DNA of 64,000 nucleotides, taken from NCBI GenBank assembly GCA_014156375.1, contig RQJH01000003.1, positions 1,054,001 to 1,118,000 of the forward strand, in the 5' to 3' direction. Both the position numbers and the translations under genes were made by a program. Below are positions 15,936 to 25,947 of this stretch, in pieces. The notes below the pieces were generated by a model that saw only the letters and a program-made list of their open reading frames with translations, was not told the origin of the DNA and searched no databases. This DNA is from Enterobacteriaceae bacterium 89. GTDB lineage: Bacteria; Pseudomonadota; Gammaproteobacteria; Enterobacterales; Enterobacteriaceae. Position 1 is the stretch's first letter. The number at the start of each line of letters is the position of its first letter.

Positions 15936-17969
15936 ATGACTCAAGTCGCGAAAAAAATTCTGGTAACGTGCGCGCTGCCGTACGCCAACGGCTCCATCCA
16001 CCTCGGTCATATGCTGGAGCATATCCAGGCTGATGTCTGGGTCCGTTACCAGCGAATGCGCGGCCACCAGGTCAATTTCATCTGCGCCGATGACGCCCAC
16101 GGTACGCCTATCATGCTGAAAGCTCAGCAGCTTGGCATTACCCCGGAGCAGATGATTGCCGAAATGAGTCAGGAGCATCAGACCGATTTTGCTGGCTTCG
16201 ACATCAGCTATGACAACTACCACTCGACGCACAGCGACGAAAACCGTGAGCTGTCCGAGCTGATCTACGGTCGTCTGAAAGAGAACGGTTTTATCAAAAA
16301 CCGCACTATCTCTCAGCTCTACGATCCGGAAAAAGGTATGTTCCTGCCGGACCGTTTCGTGAAGGGCACCTGCCCGAAATGCAAATCTCCGGATCAATAC
16401 GGCGATAACTGCGAAGTGTGCGGCGCGACCTACAGCCCAACCGAACTTATCGAGCCGAAATCCGTGGTTTCTGGCGCTACGCCGGTGATGCGCGAATCTG
16501 AACACTTCTTCTTTGACCTGACGTCCTTCAGCGAAATGCTGCAGGCCTGGACCCGCAGCGGTGCGCTGCAGGAGCAGGTGGCGAACAAAATGCAGGAGTG
16601 GTTCGAGCACGGTCTGCAGCAGTGGGATATCTCCCGCGATGCGCCGTATTTCGGTTTCGAAATTCCGAATGCACCGGGCAAATATTTCTACGTCTGGCTG
16701 GACGCGCCAATTGGCTACATGGGTTCTTTCAAAAACCTGTGCGACAAGCGCGGCGACACCACCAGCTTCGACGAATACTGGAAGAAAGATTCCGACGCCG
16801 AGCTGTATCACTTCATCGGCAAAGACATCGTTTACTTCCACAGCCTGTTCTGGCCTGCGATGCTGGAAGGCAGCGGTTTCCGCAAGCCGACCAACCTGTT
16901 CGTTCACGGCTACGTGACCGTTAACGGTGCGAAGATGTCCAAGTCTCGCGGCACCTTTATTAAAGCCAGCACCTGGCTGAAGCACCTGGATGCCGACAGC
17001 CTGCGCTACTACTACACCGCGAAGCTCTCCTCCCGCATCGACGACATCGACCTGAACATGGAAGATTTCGTGCAGCGCGTGAATGCTGACATCGTCAATA
17101 AAGTGGTGAACCTGGCTTCCCGTAACGCGGGCTTTATCGCCAAGCGCTTTGACGGCGTGCTGGCGGCTGAGGTGGCCGATCCGGCGCTGTACAAAACCTT
17201 CGTTGATGCCGCAGAAAGCATTGGTGAAGCCTGGGAAACCCGCGAGTTCGGCAAAGCGATCCGCGAGATTATGGCACTGGCCGATCTGGCTAACCGTTAC
17301 GTCGACGAACAGGCTCCGTGGGTGGTGGCGAAACAGGAAGGCCGCGATGCCGATCTGCAGTCCATCTGCTCAATGGGCATCAACCTGTTCCGCGTGCTGA
17401 TGACCTACCTGAAACCGGTTCTGCCGACGCTGGCGGCGAAAACTGAAGCTTTCCTCAATGCGGAACTGAGCTGGGATGCCGTGGCACAGCCGCTGCTGAG
17501 CCATAAGGTCAACACCTTCAAGGCTCTCTATAACCGCATCGACATGAAGCAGGTCGAAGCGCTGGTGGAAGCATCGAAAGAAGAAGTGAAAGCCCTGGCA
17601 ACGCCGGTTACCGGCCCGCTGGCGGACGATCCGATTCAGGAAACCATCACCTTTGACGATTTCGCCAAAATCGATCTGCGCGTCGCGCTGATTGAAAACG
17701 CAGAATTCGTTGATGGCTCTGACAAGCTGCTGCGCCTGACGCTGGATCTGGGCGGTGAGAAACGCAACGTGTTCTCAGGCATCCGTTCAGCCTATCCGGA
17801 TCCGCAGAAGCTGATTGGTCGTCTGACCGTGATGGTCGCTAACCTGGCACCGCGTAAAATGCGCTTCGGCATTTCCGAAGGCATGGTGATGGCCGCAGGT
17901 CCTGGCGGGAAAGATATCTTCCTGTTAAGCCCGGACGACGGTGCACAGCCAGGACAGCAGGTGAAATAA
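15936..17969 (+). CDS. metG: methionyl-tRNA synthetase
   Basis: MetG charges initiator and elongator tRNA-Met. The 677-residue product has the class I HIGH-type motif [14 protein letters not shown] near residue 13, a zinc knuckle with CPKC...CEVC near residues 145-162, the KMSKS loop [10 protein letters not shown] near residue 332, and a C-terminal dimerising OB-fold tRNA-binding domain from about residue 575. The start at 15936 matches the E. coli N-terminus ([11 protein letters not shown]). A second in-frame ATG three codons upstream (15927), closer to the AGGA site, is also possible. A strong terminator follows. Confidence 0.97.
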   Translation: MTQVAKKILVTCALPYANGSIHLGHMLEHIQADVWVRYQRMRGHQVNFICADDAHGTPIMLKAQQLGITPEQMIAEMSQEHQTDFAGFDISYDNYHSTHSDENRELSELIYGRLKENGFIKNRTISQLYDPEKGMFLPDRFVKGTCPKCKSPDQYGDNCEVCGATYSPTELIEPKSVVSGATPVMRESEHFFFDLTSFSEMLQAWTRSGALQEQVANKMQEWFEHGLQQWDISRDAPYFGFEIPNAPGKYFYVWLDAPIGYMGSFKNLCDKRGDTTSFDEYWKKDSDAELYHFIGKDIVYFHSLFWPAMLEGSGFRKPTNLFVHGYVTVNGAKMSKSRGTFIKASTWLKHLDADSLRYYYTAKLSSRIDDIDLNMEDFVQRVNADIVNKVVNLASRNAGFIAKRFDGVLAAEVADPALYKTFVDAAESIGEAWETREFGKAIREIMALADLANRYVDEQAPWVVAKQEGRDADLQSICSMGINLFRVLMTYLKPVLPTLAAKTEAFLNAELSWDAVAQPLLSHKVNTFKALYNRIDMKQVEALVEASKEEVKALATPVTGPLADDPIQETITFDDFAKIDLRVALIENAEFVDGSDKLLRLTLDLGGEKRNVFSGIRSAYPDPQKLIGRLTVMVANLAPRKMRFGISEGMVMAAGPGGKDIFLLSPDDGAQPGQQVK

Positions 17970-17971
17970 CG

Positions 17972-18003
17972 AAAAAGCCGGAGATTATCTCCGGCTTTTT
18001 TTA
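17972..18003. terminator. metG terminator (probably bidirectional)
   Basis: An A run, the stem AAGCCGGAGA with TCTCCGGCTT, and seven Ts follow the metG stop directly. The symmetry means it could also stop transcription coming from yehS. Confidence 0.92.
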
Positions 18004-18010
18004 TGTCCTG

Positions 18011-18032
18011 CTAGCGCCAGCGCCGCCGGGCA
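18011..18032. repeat. partial REP half-site
   Basis: The segment ending GCGCCGCCGGGCAA matches the right arm of the REP elements elsewhere in this window, without a complete partner arm. It sits between convergent metG and yehS and looks like a degenerate or single REP unit. Confidence 0.4.
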
Positions 18033-18036
18033 AAAA

Positions 18037-18507
18037 TTACGCCTTCGCGTTATGCACCCGATGCGTCAGCCCGCGCAGGAAATAGCGCAGGAACTGGTCA
18101 CCGCATTCACGGTAATTTTTATGATCCGGCGCGCGCATCATGGCAGTAATTTCCGGCATGGAAACGCGGAATTTCTGCTCGGTCATGATCGCAAGGATAT
18201 CATCGGTTTTCAGCGAAAAAGCAATGCGCAGCTTTTTCAGCACCGTGTTGTTATTCACCCGACGTTCAATCGCCAGCTCTGGCGCTGATTCATCTTTCCC
18301 GCGCTTTTCATAGATAAGCCCGTTGAGAAAACCCGACAGGATCACGTCCGGGCAGCGAACGAAGCCCTCTTCATCCTCTTTGGTCATCCAGGTGTCAAAC
18401 CCGGCTGACGTGGATTCCATCTCGGCCAGCGCAAGAATGCGCACCATGTCGTTATTGTTTGCTTTCAGGGTGTAGCGCAGGCTACGGAGAATATCGTTAC
18501 TGAGCAT
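18037..18507 (-). CDS. yehS: DUF1456 family protein YehS
   Basis: A 156-residue cytoplasmic protein made of two similar halves, each a DUF1456 unit (compare NDILRSLRYTLKANNNDMVRI with NNTVLKKLRIAFSLKTDDILAI). It is colinear with E. coli YehS. The function is not established. It is usually listed near the BtsSR genes, and here it lies 48 bases downstream of btsR on the same strand. The start at 18507 follows GAAGG. An ATG four codons further up is less likely. A C-terminal sequence HRVHNAKA ends the protein. Confidence 0.93.
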   Translation of the reverse strand: MLSNDILRSLRYTLKANNNDMVRILALAEMESTSAGFDTWMTKEDEEGFVRCPDVILSGFLNGLIYEKRGKDESAPELAIERRVNNNTVLKKLRIAFSLKTDDILAIMTEQKFRVSMPEITAMMRAPDHKNYRECGDQFLRYFLRGLTHRVHNAKA

Positions 18508-18555
18508 TAGAGCCTTCAACTGTCGATGATGCGAATGGGCCGCAGTGTACCAGTT

Positions 18556-19275
18556 TTATAAGCCAATCGCCTCTTTCAGACTCTTCAGATAGCGGCGGCT
18601 GACCGGCACCGTCTGCCCGGCCTTCAACAACAGCTCCGCCTGACCGTTCTCTTCGAGACGAATTTCCTTCAGATGCGACATATTGACCAGATGCTGGCGA
18701 TGGCAGCGCAGCAGCGGCGTGCGGCTTTCCAGGGTACGCAAAGTCAGCTCGGTAAAGCCCTCTTTGCCCTGCGCGTTCGTCACATACACCCCGCTCATCC
18801 GGCTGCTGACAAACGCCACATCTTCCATCTGCAACAGCCAGATACGGCTGTGTCCGGTGCAGGGAATAAATTTCAGCGCCTGCTGGCTTTCGCCAAACAC
18901 CGACATATCCTGCTGGCTGCGCTGCTGGCGCAGGCGGGCAAGGGTTTTGTCGAGCCGCTTCTCTTCAATTGGCTTGAGCAGATAGTCAAAGGCATGTTCT
19001 TCGAACGCTTTGACGGCGTACTCATCAAAAGCGGTCAGAAACACCACCCACGGGCGATGCTCCGGGTCGAGCATTCCGACCATCTCCAGCCCGCTGATGC
19101 GCGGCATCTGAATATCCAGAAACAGCACGTCCGGACGCAGACGATGAACGGCGCCTATCGCCTCCACGGCGTTGTCGCATTCACCGACGATTTCCAGGTC
19201 GGCCTGCGTCTCCAGCAGGACCCGCAAATTTTCCCGCGCCAGCGGCTCGTCATCCACAATTAACACTTTCAGCAT
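18556..19275 (-). CDS. btsR: LytTR response regulator of the pyruvate-sensing system
   Basis: BtsR (YehT) works with the kinase BtsS to activate a pyruvate transporter gene when external pyruvate is present. The 239-residue product has a receiver domain (acid pocket D8-D9, phospho-acceptor D54 in [11 protein letters not shown]102-type lysine in [10 protein letters not shown]) and a C-terminal LytTR DNA-binding domain from about residue 135. Its start overlaps the btsS stop by 7 bases (ATGCTGA), so the pair is translationally coupled. Confidence 0.96.
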   Translation of the reverse strand: MLKVLIVDDEPLARENLRVLLETQADLEIVGECDNAVEAIGAVHRLRPDVLFLDIQMPRISGLEMVGMLDPEHRPWVVFLTAFDEYAVKAFEEHAFDYLLKPIEEKRLDKTLARLRQQRSQQDMSVFGESQQALKFIPCTGHSRIWLLQMEDVAFVSSRMSGVYVTNAQGKEGFTELTLRTLESRTPLLRCHRQHLVNMSHLKEIRLEENGQAELLLKAGQTVPVSRRYLKSLKEAIGL

Positions 19276-20957
19276 GCGGTTTCCTCCAGAGGCAGTCGCA
19301 GGGAGATTCGGGTAAAGCGCTCCGGCTCACAGGTGACGGTGATACCACACTCGTCGCCAAAGCGCGCACGCAGGCGTTTATCCACCAGGTTCATTCCCAG
19401 CCCACTGGCCTGTGGATTGGGCTGATACAGCCCCGCGTTGTCTTCAATATCCAGCTGCAGCCAGCGCTCGTGCTGGCTGGCCCTGATGACAATCTCCCCC
19501 ACGCCGAGCAGTTGGGAAGTGCCGTGCTTGATGGCATTCTCGACAATAGGTTGCAGGGTAAAGGCCGGAAGCCGGTGATGGGCCAGCGCATCAGGCACGC
19601 TGAGCTGCACCTGCAAACGCGTCTGAAAACGCGCTTTCTCGATTTGCAGATAAGCATTCACATGGTCGATTTCATCGGCCAGGGTGACCACCTCCGACGG
19701 GCGTTTGAGATTTTTCCGGAAAAACGTCGACAGATACTGCACAAGCTGTCCGGCCTGTTCGCTGTCGCGGCGGATCACCGCCATCAGCGTATTCAGGGCA
19801 TTAAACAGGAAATGCGGGTTCACCTGGGCGTGCAGCAGTTTGATTTCCGACTGCGTCAGCAGCGCTTTTTGCCGTTCATATTGTCCCGCCAGGATCTGCG
19901 CCGACAGCAGCTGGGCGATGCCCTCCCCCAGCGTGCGGTTGATTGAGCTGAACAGGCGGTTTTTGGCTTCGTAGAGTTTAATGGTGCCAATCACCCGCTG
20001 GTTCTCACCGTACAGCGGGATCACCAGCGTTGAGCCAAGCTTGCAGTTCGGATGAATCGAGCAGCGATACGGCACTTCATTACCATCGGCGTAGACCACT
20101 TCCCCGCTGTCGATGGCTTTCTGGGTATAGCGCGACGAAATGGGTTTGCCCGGCAGGTGATGGTCGTCGCCAATGCCGGTAAAGGCCAGCAGCTTGTCGC
20201 GATCGGTGATGGCAACGGCGCCGATATCCAGCTCTTCAATCAGCACCTGCGCCACCTTCATGCTGTTCTCTTCGTTAAAGCCCTGGCGCAGGATCCCTTC
20301 CGTTGATGCCGCCACTTTCAGCGCCGTAGCGGAAAACGCCGAGGTATATTTCTCAAACATTGCGCGCTTATCCAACAGAATGCGCATAAACAGCGCCGCG
20401 CCGACGGTGTTGGTGACCATCATCGGGGCGGCAATGCTCTGAACGAGGTGCAAGGCGTCGTTAAACGGCCGGGCAATCAGCAGGATGATAAGCATCTGCA
20501 CAATTTCAGCGACACAGGTAATTGCCCCGGCGGTGAAAGGATTGAACACCTTATCGCTGCGCCCGCGACGTACCAGCACCGTGTGCACCAGGCCACCGAG
20601 CAGGCCTTCGACAATGGTCGACACCATGCAGCTCAGGGCCGTCATTCCGCCCATCGAGTAGCGATGCAGACCGCCTGTCAGGCCAACCAGCCCGCCGACT
20701 ACCGGGCCGCCAAGCAGCCCGCCCATCACCGCGCCAATCGCACGCGTATTGGCAATAGAGTCCTCAATATGCAGACCGAAATAGGTCCCCATAATGCAAA
20801 AGATGGAGAAGGTGACGTAGCACAGCAACTTATGGGGGAGCCGGACCGTGACCTGCATTAATGGAATAAACAGGCGCGTTTTACTCATCAGCCAGGCGAT
20901 GACCAGAAACACACACATCTGCTGAAGCAGCAGCAACACCAGATTAAACTCGTACAT
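19269..20957 (-). CDS. btsS: LytS-type sensor histidine kinase for pyruvate
   Basis: BtsS (YehU) is an inner-membrane kinase that binds extracellular pyruvate with high affinity. The 562-residue product has an N-terminal 5TMR-LYT membrane domain (six or so helices, residues 1-200, with [15 protein letters not shown]), a GAF domain around 220-350, and the His_kinase box [20 protein letters not shown] near residue 383. The ATPase part has N-box [10 protein letters not shown]. The start at 20957 matches the E. coli N-terminus ([13 protein letters not shown]). It is divergent from mlrA. Confidence 0.96.
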   Translation of the reverse strand: MYEFNLVLLLLQQMCVFLVIAWLMSKTRLFIPLMQVTVRLPHKLLCYVTFSIFCIMGTYFGLHIEDSIANTRAIGAVMGGLLGGPVVGGLVGLTGGLHRYSMGGMTALSCMVSTIVEGLLGGLVHTVLVRRGRSDKVFNPFTAGAITCVAEIVQMLIILLIARPFNDALHLVQSIAAPMMVTNTVGAALFMRILLDKRAMFEKYTSAFSATALKVAASTEGILRQGFNEENSMKVAQVLIEELDIGAVAITDRDKLLAFTGIGDDHHLPGKPISSRYTQKAIDSGEVVYADGNEVPYRCSIHPNCKLGSTLVIPLYGENQRVIGTIKLYEAKNRLFSSINRTLGEGIAQLLSAQILAGQYERQKALLTQSEIKLLHAQVNPHFLFNALNTLMAVIRRDSEQAGQLVQYLSTFFRKNLKRPSEVVTLADEIDHVNAYLQIEKARFQTRLQVQLSVPDALAHHRLPAFTLQPIVENAIKHGTSQLLGVGEIVIRASQHERWLQLDIEDNAGLYQPNPQASGLGMNLVDKRLRARFGDECGITVTCEPERFTRISLRLPLEETAC

Positions 20958-21115
20958 ACCCACAGACCACAGAACTTACGAAAGCGCGTAACATACACGG
21001 AGTCGGCTTTGCTTTCTTTGACGGCCCGGGCAAAACGAGAAACCTCTGAGGAAGATCACACTTTTTCCTGACTTTTCTCAAATCAACCTGCACAAAAAAC
21101 GAGCGAATTTCCTGG

Positions 21116-21143
21116 TTCGACAAACTCCGTCTACAGTTATGAT
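21116..21143 (+). promoter_or_regulatory. probable mlrA promoter
   Basis: TATGAT (21138-21143) is a good -10 element. A weaker -35 (TTCGAC, 21116-21121) sits 16 bases upstream. The mlrA start codon lies 26 bases downstream of the -10. In E. coli mlrA is RpoS-dependent, which would fit the poor -35. Confidence 0.4.
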
Positions 21144-21168
21144 GGGGATGCGCGAGCTGAGGTGATAC

Positions 21169-21900
21169 ATGGCGCTTTACACGATTGGTGAAGTGGCTCT
21201 GCTTTGTGAAGTGAATCCGGTAACCCTGCGGGCCTGGCAACGGCGCTACGGTTTGTTGAAGCCTCAGCGCACGGACGGCGGGCATCGCTTATTCAATGAA
21301 GACGATATCGACCGGATCCGCGAAATTAAGCGCTGGATTGAAACCGGCGTGCAGGTCAGCAAAGTCAAAACCCTTCTGACTGAAGCCACGCCTGAACAGC
21401 AAAGCGGCTGGCGTGAACATCAGGAAACCCTGCTGCACTTCTTACAGAATGGCAATCTCAACCGCCTGCGGCTGTGGATCAAAGAGCGCGGGCGCGATTA
21501 TCCGGCACAAACTCTCGTCAGCCATCTGTTCATTCCCCTGCGATTACGTCTGCAAAGCTCACAGCCCACGCTTCAGGCACTGCTCAGCGTGCTGGACGGC
21601 GTACTCATCAACTATATTTCCGTGTGCATGGCTTCAGCCCGCAAGCGCCAGGGCCGCGATGCGCTGGTGATTGGCTGGAATATCACGGATACCACCCGCC
21701 TGTGGCTGGAAGGATGGATTGCCTGCGAGCAGGGATGGCGGGTCGATGTGCTTGCCCACTCGCTGCATCAGCTTCGCCCGGAGCTGTTTGACGGGCAAAC
21801 GCTGTTAGTCTGGTGCGGCGATGCTTCCACCGTTGGCCAGCAGGAACAGCTCCAACAGTGGCAGTCCCAGGGGCTTAACGTGCTGCGCCTCGGAAATTAA
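21169..21900 (+). CDS. mlrA: MerR-like activator of csgD (curli control)
   Basis: MlrA activates csgD, the master regulator of curli and cellulose matrix. The 243-residue product has an N-terminal MerR winged helix (residues 3-70, YTIGEVALLCEVNPVTLRAWQRRYGLLKPQRTDGGHR). A C-terminal region resembles the cobalamin-binding fold but lacks an obvious DxHxxG motif. It agrees with E. coli MlrA (YehV) over the full length. It is divergent from btsSR and followed after 59 bases by yohO. Confidence 0.95.
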   Translation: MALYTIGEVALLCEVNPVTLRAWQRRYGLLKPQRTDGGHRLFNEDDIDRIREIKRWIETGVQVSKVKTLLTEATPEQQSGWREHQETLLHFLQNGNLNRLRLWIKERGRDYPAQTLVSHLFIPLRLRLQSSQPTLQALLSVLDGVLINYISVCMASARKRQGRDALVIGWNITDTTRLWLEGWIACEQGWRVDVLAHSLHQLRPELFDGQTLLVWCGDASTVGQQEQLQQWQSQGLNVLRLGN

Positions 21901-21959
21901 GGGTTCATTAACAAGTGCGCTTCAACGTATAATCCCCGGATTAACAAAAGGAGCACATC

Positions 21960-22073
21960 ATGAAACCTGCCAAACTGGCTGTGATCACCCTCTTCGTCCT
22001 GATGGCCATTGGCGGCATCGGCGGCGTGATGCTTGCGGGCTACTCCTTCATCGTTCGCGGTGGTGTTGGCTGA
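21960..22073 (+). CDS. yohO: small membrane protein YohO
   Basis: A 37-residue single-pass membrane protein: a short positively charged N-terminus (MKPAKLA), then a hydrophobic helix containing [18 protein letters not shown], ending RGGVG. It matches E. coli YohO (35 aa, [11 protein letters not shown] in common) and sits at the same place between mlrA and yehW. An AGGAG site lies 8 bases before the ATG. Its last 26 bases overlap the 3' end of yehW on the other strand. Function unknown. Confidence 0.88.
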   Translation: MKPAKLAVITLFVLMAIGGIGGVMLAGYSFIVRGGVG

Positions 22074-22785
22074 ATACTCGCGCCAGCCGTTCGAAGGCCC
22101 GGTCGACAATAATCGCCGCAAGCGCCACCAGCACAGCCCCCTGAATCACGTACGCCGTATTAAAACCGCTAAGCCCGATGATAATCGGCGTACCCAGCGT
22201 ATTGGCGCCAACGGTCGAAGCAATAGTTGCAGTACCAATGTTGACGATAACCGAAGTGCGGATCCCGGCAATCATCACCGGAGCCGCCAGCGGCAGTTCG
22301 ACTTTCAGCAGGCGCTGCCAGCCGTTCATCCCCATTCCCTGCGCCACGCTCAGTACCGCGGGCGGCACCGAAGCCAGCCCGGCCAGCGTTCCCTGTAACA
22401 CCGGCAAAATACCGTACAGAATTAACGCAATAATCGCGGGTTCGCTGCCAAACCCCATCACCGGAACGGCGATGGCCAGCACCGCCACGGGCGGGAAAGT
22501 CTGTCCCATCGCGGCGATGGTTTCCACCATCGAACGAAACTCTCGCCCGGCCGGACGCGTCACCAGAATACCTGCCCCGGCTCCCACAATCGTTGCGACG
22601 AGGCTCGAAATTCCCACCAGGCTAAAATGCGCCAGCGTCAGTGACCAGAAGCTTTGCTGCTGATACAGCGGCCTTGGCAGCTCAGGAAATATGGCGCTGA
22701 ACAGCGTCGAGCTGTAGGGCATCGCCGTCAGCAGCGCGATAAACAGCACCAGCAGCCAGCACAGCGGATCACGCAGGAATTTCAC
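22048..22785 (-). CDS. yehW: ABC permease YehW (osmoprotectant-type importer)
   Basis: An inner-membrane permease of the OpuBB/OpuCB type (BPD_transp_1), one of two in the YehWXY-OsmF importer. The 245-residue product has about six helices and the EAA loop [21 protein letters not shown] near residue 160. I chose the GTG at 22785 because the conserved N-terminus ([10 protein letters not shown]) begins there and a GGGGAGG site lies just upstream. The next GTG one codon up is also possible. An ATG further up would only add sequence overlapping yehX. It overlaps yehX by 17 bases. Confidence 0.92.
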   Translation of the reverse strand: MKFLRDPLCWLLVLFIALLTAMPYSSTLFSAIFPELPRPLYQQQSFWSLTLAHFSLVGISSLVATIVGAGAGILVTRPAGREFRSMVETIAAMGQTFPPVAVLAIAVPVMGFGSEPAIIALILYGILPVLQGTLAGLASVPPAVLSVAQGMGMNGWQRLLKVELPLAAPVMIAGIRTSVIVNIGTATIASTVGANTLGTPIIIGLSGFNTAYVIQGAVLVALAAIIVDRAFERLARVFSQHHRER

Positions 22786-23716
22786 CACCGGCCTCCCCTC
22801 GCAGCAAATCCGCGAAATGCAGCGCGCCGCACGGGATCCCTTCTTCATTCACCACTGGCAGCACTTCAGAGCGACGGGCAACAAACTGTGAGAGCGCTTC
22901 GCGCAGCGACATCGAGGCGCTGAGAGGTTCCCCAGCGGCCTGCTCATGCGGACGCACATAGTCCGCGACTCCACGCAGAGACAGCAGCCGCACGCCAAGC
23001 TCGCTGCGACCAAAAAACTCACGCACAAAATCGTTTTCCGGTGCGGTCAGCATCGACAGCGGCGTGCCCTGCTGCACCACTTCGCCGTTGTCCATCAGCA
23101 CCAGATGGTCAGCCAGCCGCAGCGCTTCATCAATATCGTGCGTCACCAGCACAATGGTGCGCCCAAGCAGCTGATGAATACGCCGCATTTCCTGCTGGAG
23201 CGTGTTGCGGGTTACCGGATCCAGCGCGCCAAAGGGTTCATCCATTAGCAGCACTTCAGGATTGGCGGCCAGCGCGCGAGCCACGCCAACGCGCTGCTGT
23301 TGGCCGCCGGAAAGCTGATGCGGCAGACGCTCACGCATGGCCGGTTCCAATCCCAGTAGCGCCATCAGTTCGTCAATGCGGGCGTTGATCTTAGCTTTCG
23401 GCCATTTCAGCAATTGCGGCACCGTGGCAATGTTCTGCGCCACGGTCCAGTGCGGAAACAGACCGATGGATTGAATGGCATAGCCCATCCGCCGCCGCAG
23501 GTCGAGGATCGGCTGCTGGCGGATCTCTTCACCGGCGAAGCGAATAATGCCGCTGTCGTGCTCTTCGAGGCGGTTAATCATCTTCAGAGTGGTGGATTTT
23601 CCGGAGCCAGACGTGCCAATCAGCACTGAAAAAGCGCCCTCTTTCAGATTGAGATTGAGGTCCTTCACCGCTGGTTTACCGTCGAAAATCTTTGTAACCT
23701 GCTGAAATTCAATCAT
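22769..23716 (-). CDS. yehX: ABC transporter ATPase YehX
   Basis: The ATPase of the YehWXY-OsmF glycine-betaine-like importer. The 315-residue product has Walker [10 protein letters not shown] (34-42), the signature [15 protein letters not shown] near residue 135, Walker [13 protein letters not shown] near 157 and the switch His in [11 protein letters not shown] near 190. A C-terminal extension of the ProV/OpuCA type contains one CBS-like unit ([19 protein letters not shown]). It overlaps yehY upstream by 8 bases and yehW downstream by 17, marking a compact operon. Confidence 0.96.
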   Translation of the reverse strand: MIEFQQVTKIFDGKPAVKDLNLNLKEGAFSVLIGTSGSGKSTTLKMINRLEEHDSGIIRFAGEEIRQQPILDLRRRMGYAIQSIGLFPHWTVAQNIATVPQLLKWPKAKINARIDELMALLGLEPAMRERLPHQLSGGQQQRVGVARALAANPEVLLMDEPFGALDPVTRNTLQQEMRRIHQLLGRTIVLVTHDIDEALRLADHLVLMDNGEVVQQGTPLSMLTAPENDFVREFFGRSELGVRLLSLRGVADYVRPHEQAAGEPLSASMSLREALSQFVARRSEVLPVVNEEGIPCGALHFADLLRGEAGGEIPA

Positions 23717-24866
23717 GGGCTTCGCCCTCCAGTAAGGCTATCCACAGACTGAACAGCGCATCCACTACCACCGCCAGGGCGATCACCGGGATCACCCCCA
23801 ACAACACCAGATCCAGCGCGCTGCTGAGCAGCCCCTGGAACACCAGCGAACCAAATCCTCCGGCACCGATCAGCGCCGCCACCACCGCCATACCAACGGT
23901 TTGTACCGTGACCACGCGCAGGCTGCGCAGCAAAACCGGCAGCGCCAGCGGCAGCTGAACCTTCCAGAAACGCTGAGCGCGGCTCATGCCCATGGCGGCA
24001 GCGCTTTCCAGCACATCCGCCGCCACTTGCTGCATTCCCGCTACCACGCCGCGCACCAGCGGCAACAGCGCATACAGCACAAGGGCAATCAGCGCAGGCG
24101 TCAGGCCAGTGCCACCAATACCCCAATTGGACAGCCACGGGAAATGCCGCACCAGCCCGGCAAGCGGGGCAATCAGCAGGCCGAACAACGCTACGGACGG
24201 GATAGTCTGGATAATATTCAGCGCAGTGAATACGCGGGTCTGCCGTCCCTGATGCCGCCAACACCACAGCCCCAGCGGCACGCCCAGCAGCAATCCCGGC
24301 AGTAACGTACCGAACAGTAAAATCAGATGCTGTTGCAGCGCGCTGTCAAAAACGTCCTGGCGGTTAAAGTACTCTTTCATCAGCGAAAGTGAGTTCAGTT
24401 CACCGCTCCACAACAGCGCAACGGGCAGGATCCAGATCTGTGCATTCAGCAGCCAGCGCCACAGCGAGCCCGGCGTCAGACGACGAATGACATCGCTGCA
24501 AATCAATAGCGCCACCGCCAGCCACAGCCACAGGCCGCTGCCGGGAGAGGTACGCGCCAGCGGGCTGCCGCTCTGTGCCAGCAGCGAGGCTGATTTTCCC
24601 CCGCTCCAGAACAACGCGATAAACAGCAACTGCGTGAAGATCAGGGTGAGTGCCAACGGAGCGCGGCCCGGCAACAGGCACAGCCCGACAAGAACCGCAG
24701 GCACAATCAGCAGTAAAGCAGGAGGAAACGCCCAGATGTCCCAGAGCTGGCGGCTTTCGCCCGACACCAGCCGGTTTGGCGCATAGTTAACAAAGGGCAG
24801 AATGGCTGCCGTCAGAGCAATCAGCACTAACAGCAGCACCACACGGTTATGACAGGATATTCGCAC
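23709..24866 (-). CDS. yehY: ABC permease YehY
   Basis: The larger permease of the importer, 385 residues. An N-terminal extra membrane part of about 170 residues (several helices, absent from YehW) is followed by the BPD_transp_1 core with the EAA loop [22 protein letters not shown] near residue 300. It is colinear with E. coli YehY. It starts 4 bases below the osmF stop and overlaps yehX. The transporter acts with low affinity in known cases, so its natural substrate remains uncertain. Confidence 0.95.
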   Translation of the reverse strand: MRISCHNRVVLLLVLIALTAAILPFVNYAPNRLVSGESRQLWDIWAFPPALLLIVPAVLVGLCLLPGRAPLALTLIFTQLLFIALFWSGGKSASLLAQSGSPLARTSPGSGLWLWLAVALLICSDVIRRLTPGSLWRWLLNAQIWILPVALLWSGELNSLSLMKEYFNRQDVFDSALQQHLILLFGTLLPGLLLGVPLGLWCWRHQGRQTRVFTALNIIQTIPSVALFGLLIAPLAGLVRHFPWLSNWGIGGTGLTPALIALVLYALLPLVRGVVAGMQQVAADVLESAAAMGMSRAQRFWKVQLPLALPVLLRSLRVVTVQTVGMAVVAALIGAGGFGSLVFQGLLSSALDLVLLGVIPVIALAVVVDALFSLWIALLEGEAHD

Positions 24867-24870
24867 GAAG

Positions 24871-25779
24871 TTACTTCACCAGCCCCTGTTGTTTCAGCCA
24901 GTCAGCCGCGACTTTCTTCGCTTCCAGCCCTTCCACCGCAATGCTGGCATTCAGCTTTTGCAGGGTTTTCTCGTCCAGTTTCTCGAACACTGGCTTCAGC
25001 CATTCACCAATCTGCGGATACTCTTTCTGCACGGCTTCACGCACCACCGGGGTAGGCGCATAAATCGGCTGCACTCCTTTTGGATCGGTCAGCGTTTGCA
25101 GGCCCAGCGCCGCCACCGGACCATCGGTCCCGTAGGCCATCGCCGCGTTCACGCCGGAGGTTTGCTGCGCTGCGGCTTTAATAGTGACAGCCGTATCGCC
25201 ACCCGCCAGCGACAGCAGCTGGCTCTGATCGAGTTTGAAATCGTAGGCTTTCTCAAACGCCGGCAGCGCGTCCGGGCGTTCAATAAATTCGGCAGAAGCC
25301 GCCAGTTTGAAGGTACCGCCCTTCTTCAGGTAAGCGCCGAGATCCGACAGCGAAGTCAGTTTATTTTTCTCCGCCAGATCCTGACGCACTGCGATGGTCC
25401 AGGTATTGTTGGCAGGCGCTGGGGTCAGCCAGATAAGCTTGTTCTGCTCGGCGTCGAGTTTTTTCACCTTCTCGTAGCCCTGAGTTGCATTTTTCCAGGC
25501 CGGGTCGTTTTCATCTTTGAAGAAGAACGCGCCGTTACCGGTGTATTCCGGGTAGATATCCAGTTCACCGGAGGTGATGGCCCCGCGCACCACCGGTGTG
25601 GTTCCGAGCTGCACTTTGTTGACGGTTTTTACGCCGTGGCTATCCAGCACCTGCAAGATAATGTTGCCGAGCAGTGCCCCTTCGGTATCAATCTTTGAAC
25701 CGACTTTCACCGGCTCCGCCGCCTGAGCGGTAGCCGCAATCAGCAGCGCCCCCGCAATACTCCACTTTTTCACCGTCAT
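24871..25779 (-). CDS. osmF: periplasmic binding protein OsmF (YehZ)
   Basis: The substrate-binding protein of the YehWXY importer, from the OpuAC family of osmoprotectant receptors. The 302-residue product has a 20-residue Sec signal peptide ending AATAQAAEP and the family segments [15 protein letters not shown] and [15 protein letters not shown]. It is the first gene of osmF-yehY-yehX-yehW. In E. coli the operon is RpoS-controlled and osmotically induced. I did not find an unambiguous promoter in the 168 bases upstream, which also carry the bglX terminator. Confidence 0.96.
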   Translation of the reverse strand: MTVKKWSIAGALLIAATAQAAEPVKVGSKIDTEGALLGNIILQVLDSHGVKTVNKVQLGTTPVVRGAITSGELDIYPEYTGNGAFFFKDENDPAWKNATQGYEKVKKLDAEQNKLIWLTPAPANNTWTIAVRQDLAEKNKLTSLSDLGAYLKKGGTFKLAASAEFIERPDALPAFEKAYDFKLDQSQLLSLAGGDTAVTIKAAAQQTSGVNAAMAYGTDGPVAALGLQTLTDPKGVQPIYAPTPVVREAVQKEYPQIGEWLKPVFEKLDEKTLQKLNASIAVEGLEAKKVAADWLKQQGLVK

Positions 25780-25908
25780 TCTTATTCCTCTTAGATCTGG
25801 TATTTTCAGGGCGTTAGATTAAAAAGATAGTCCAGGATCCGGATTACCGAAATCTCAAAAGTGGAATTAGAAAGTTGGATTTAAGCGAAGCGGCAAAGGC
25901 CAGAAAGC

Positions 25909-25932
25909 AAAAAGGCCGGTTGCCCGGCCTTT
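25909..25932 (-). terminator. bglX terminator
   Basis: The 9-bp stem AAAGGCCGG / CCGGCCTTT (25911-25919 with 25924-25932) is followed on the minus strand by a run of Ts, 16 bases beyond the bglX stop. Confidence 0.88.
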
Positions 25933-25947
25933 GAAAGCATGAAGAGA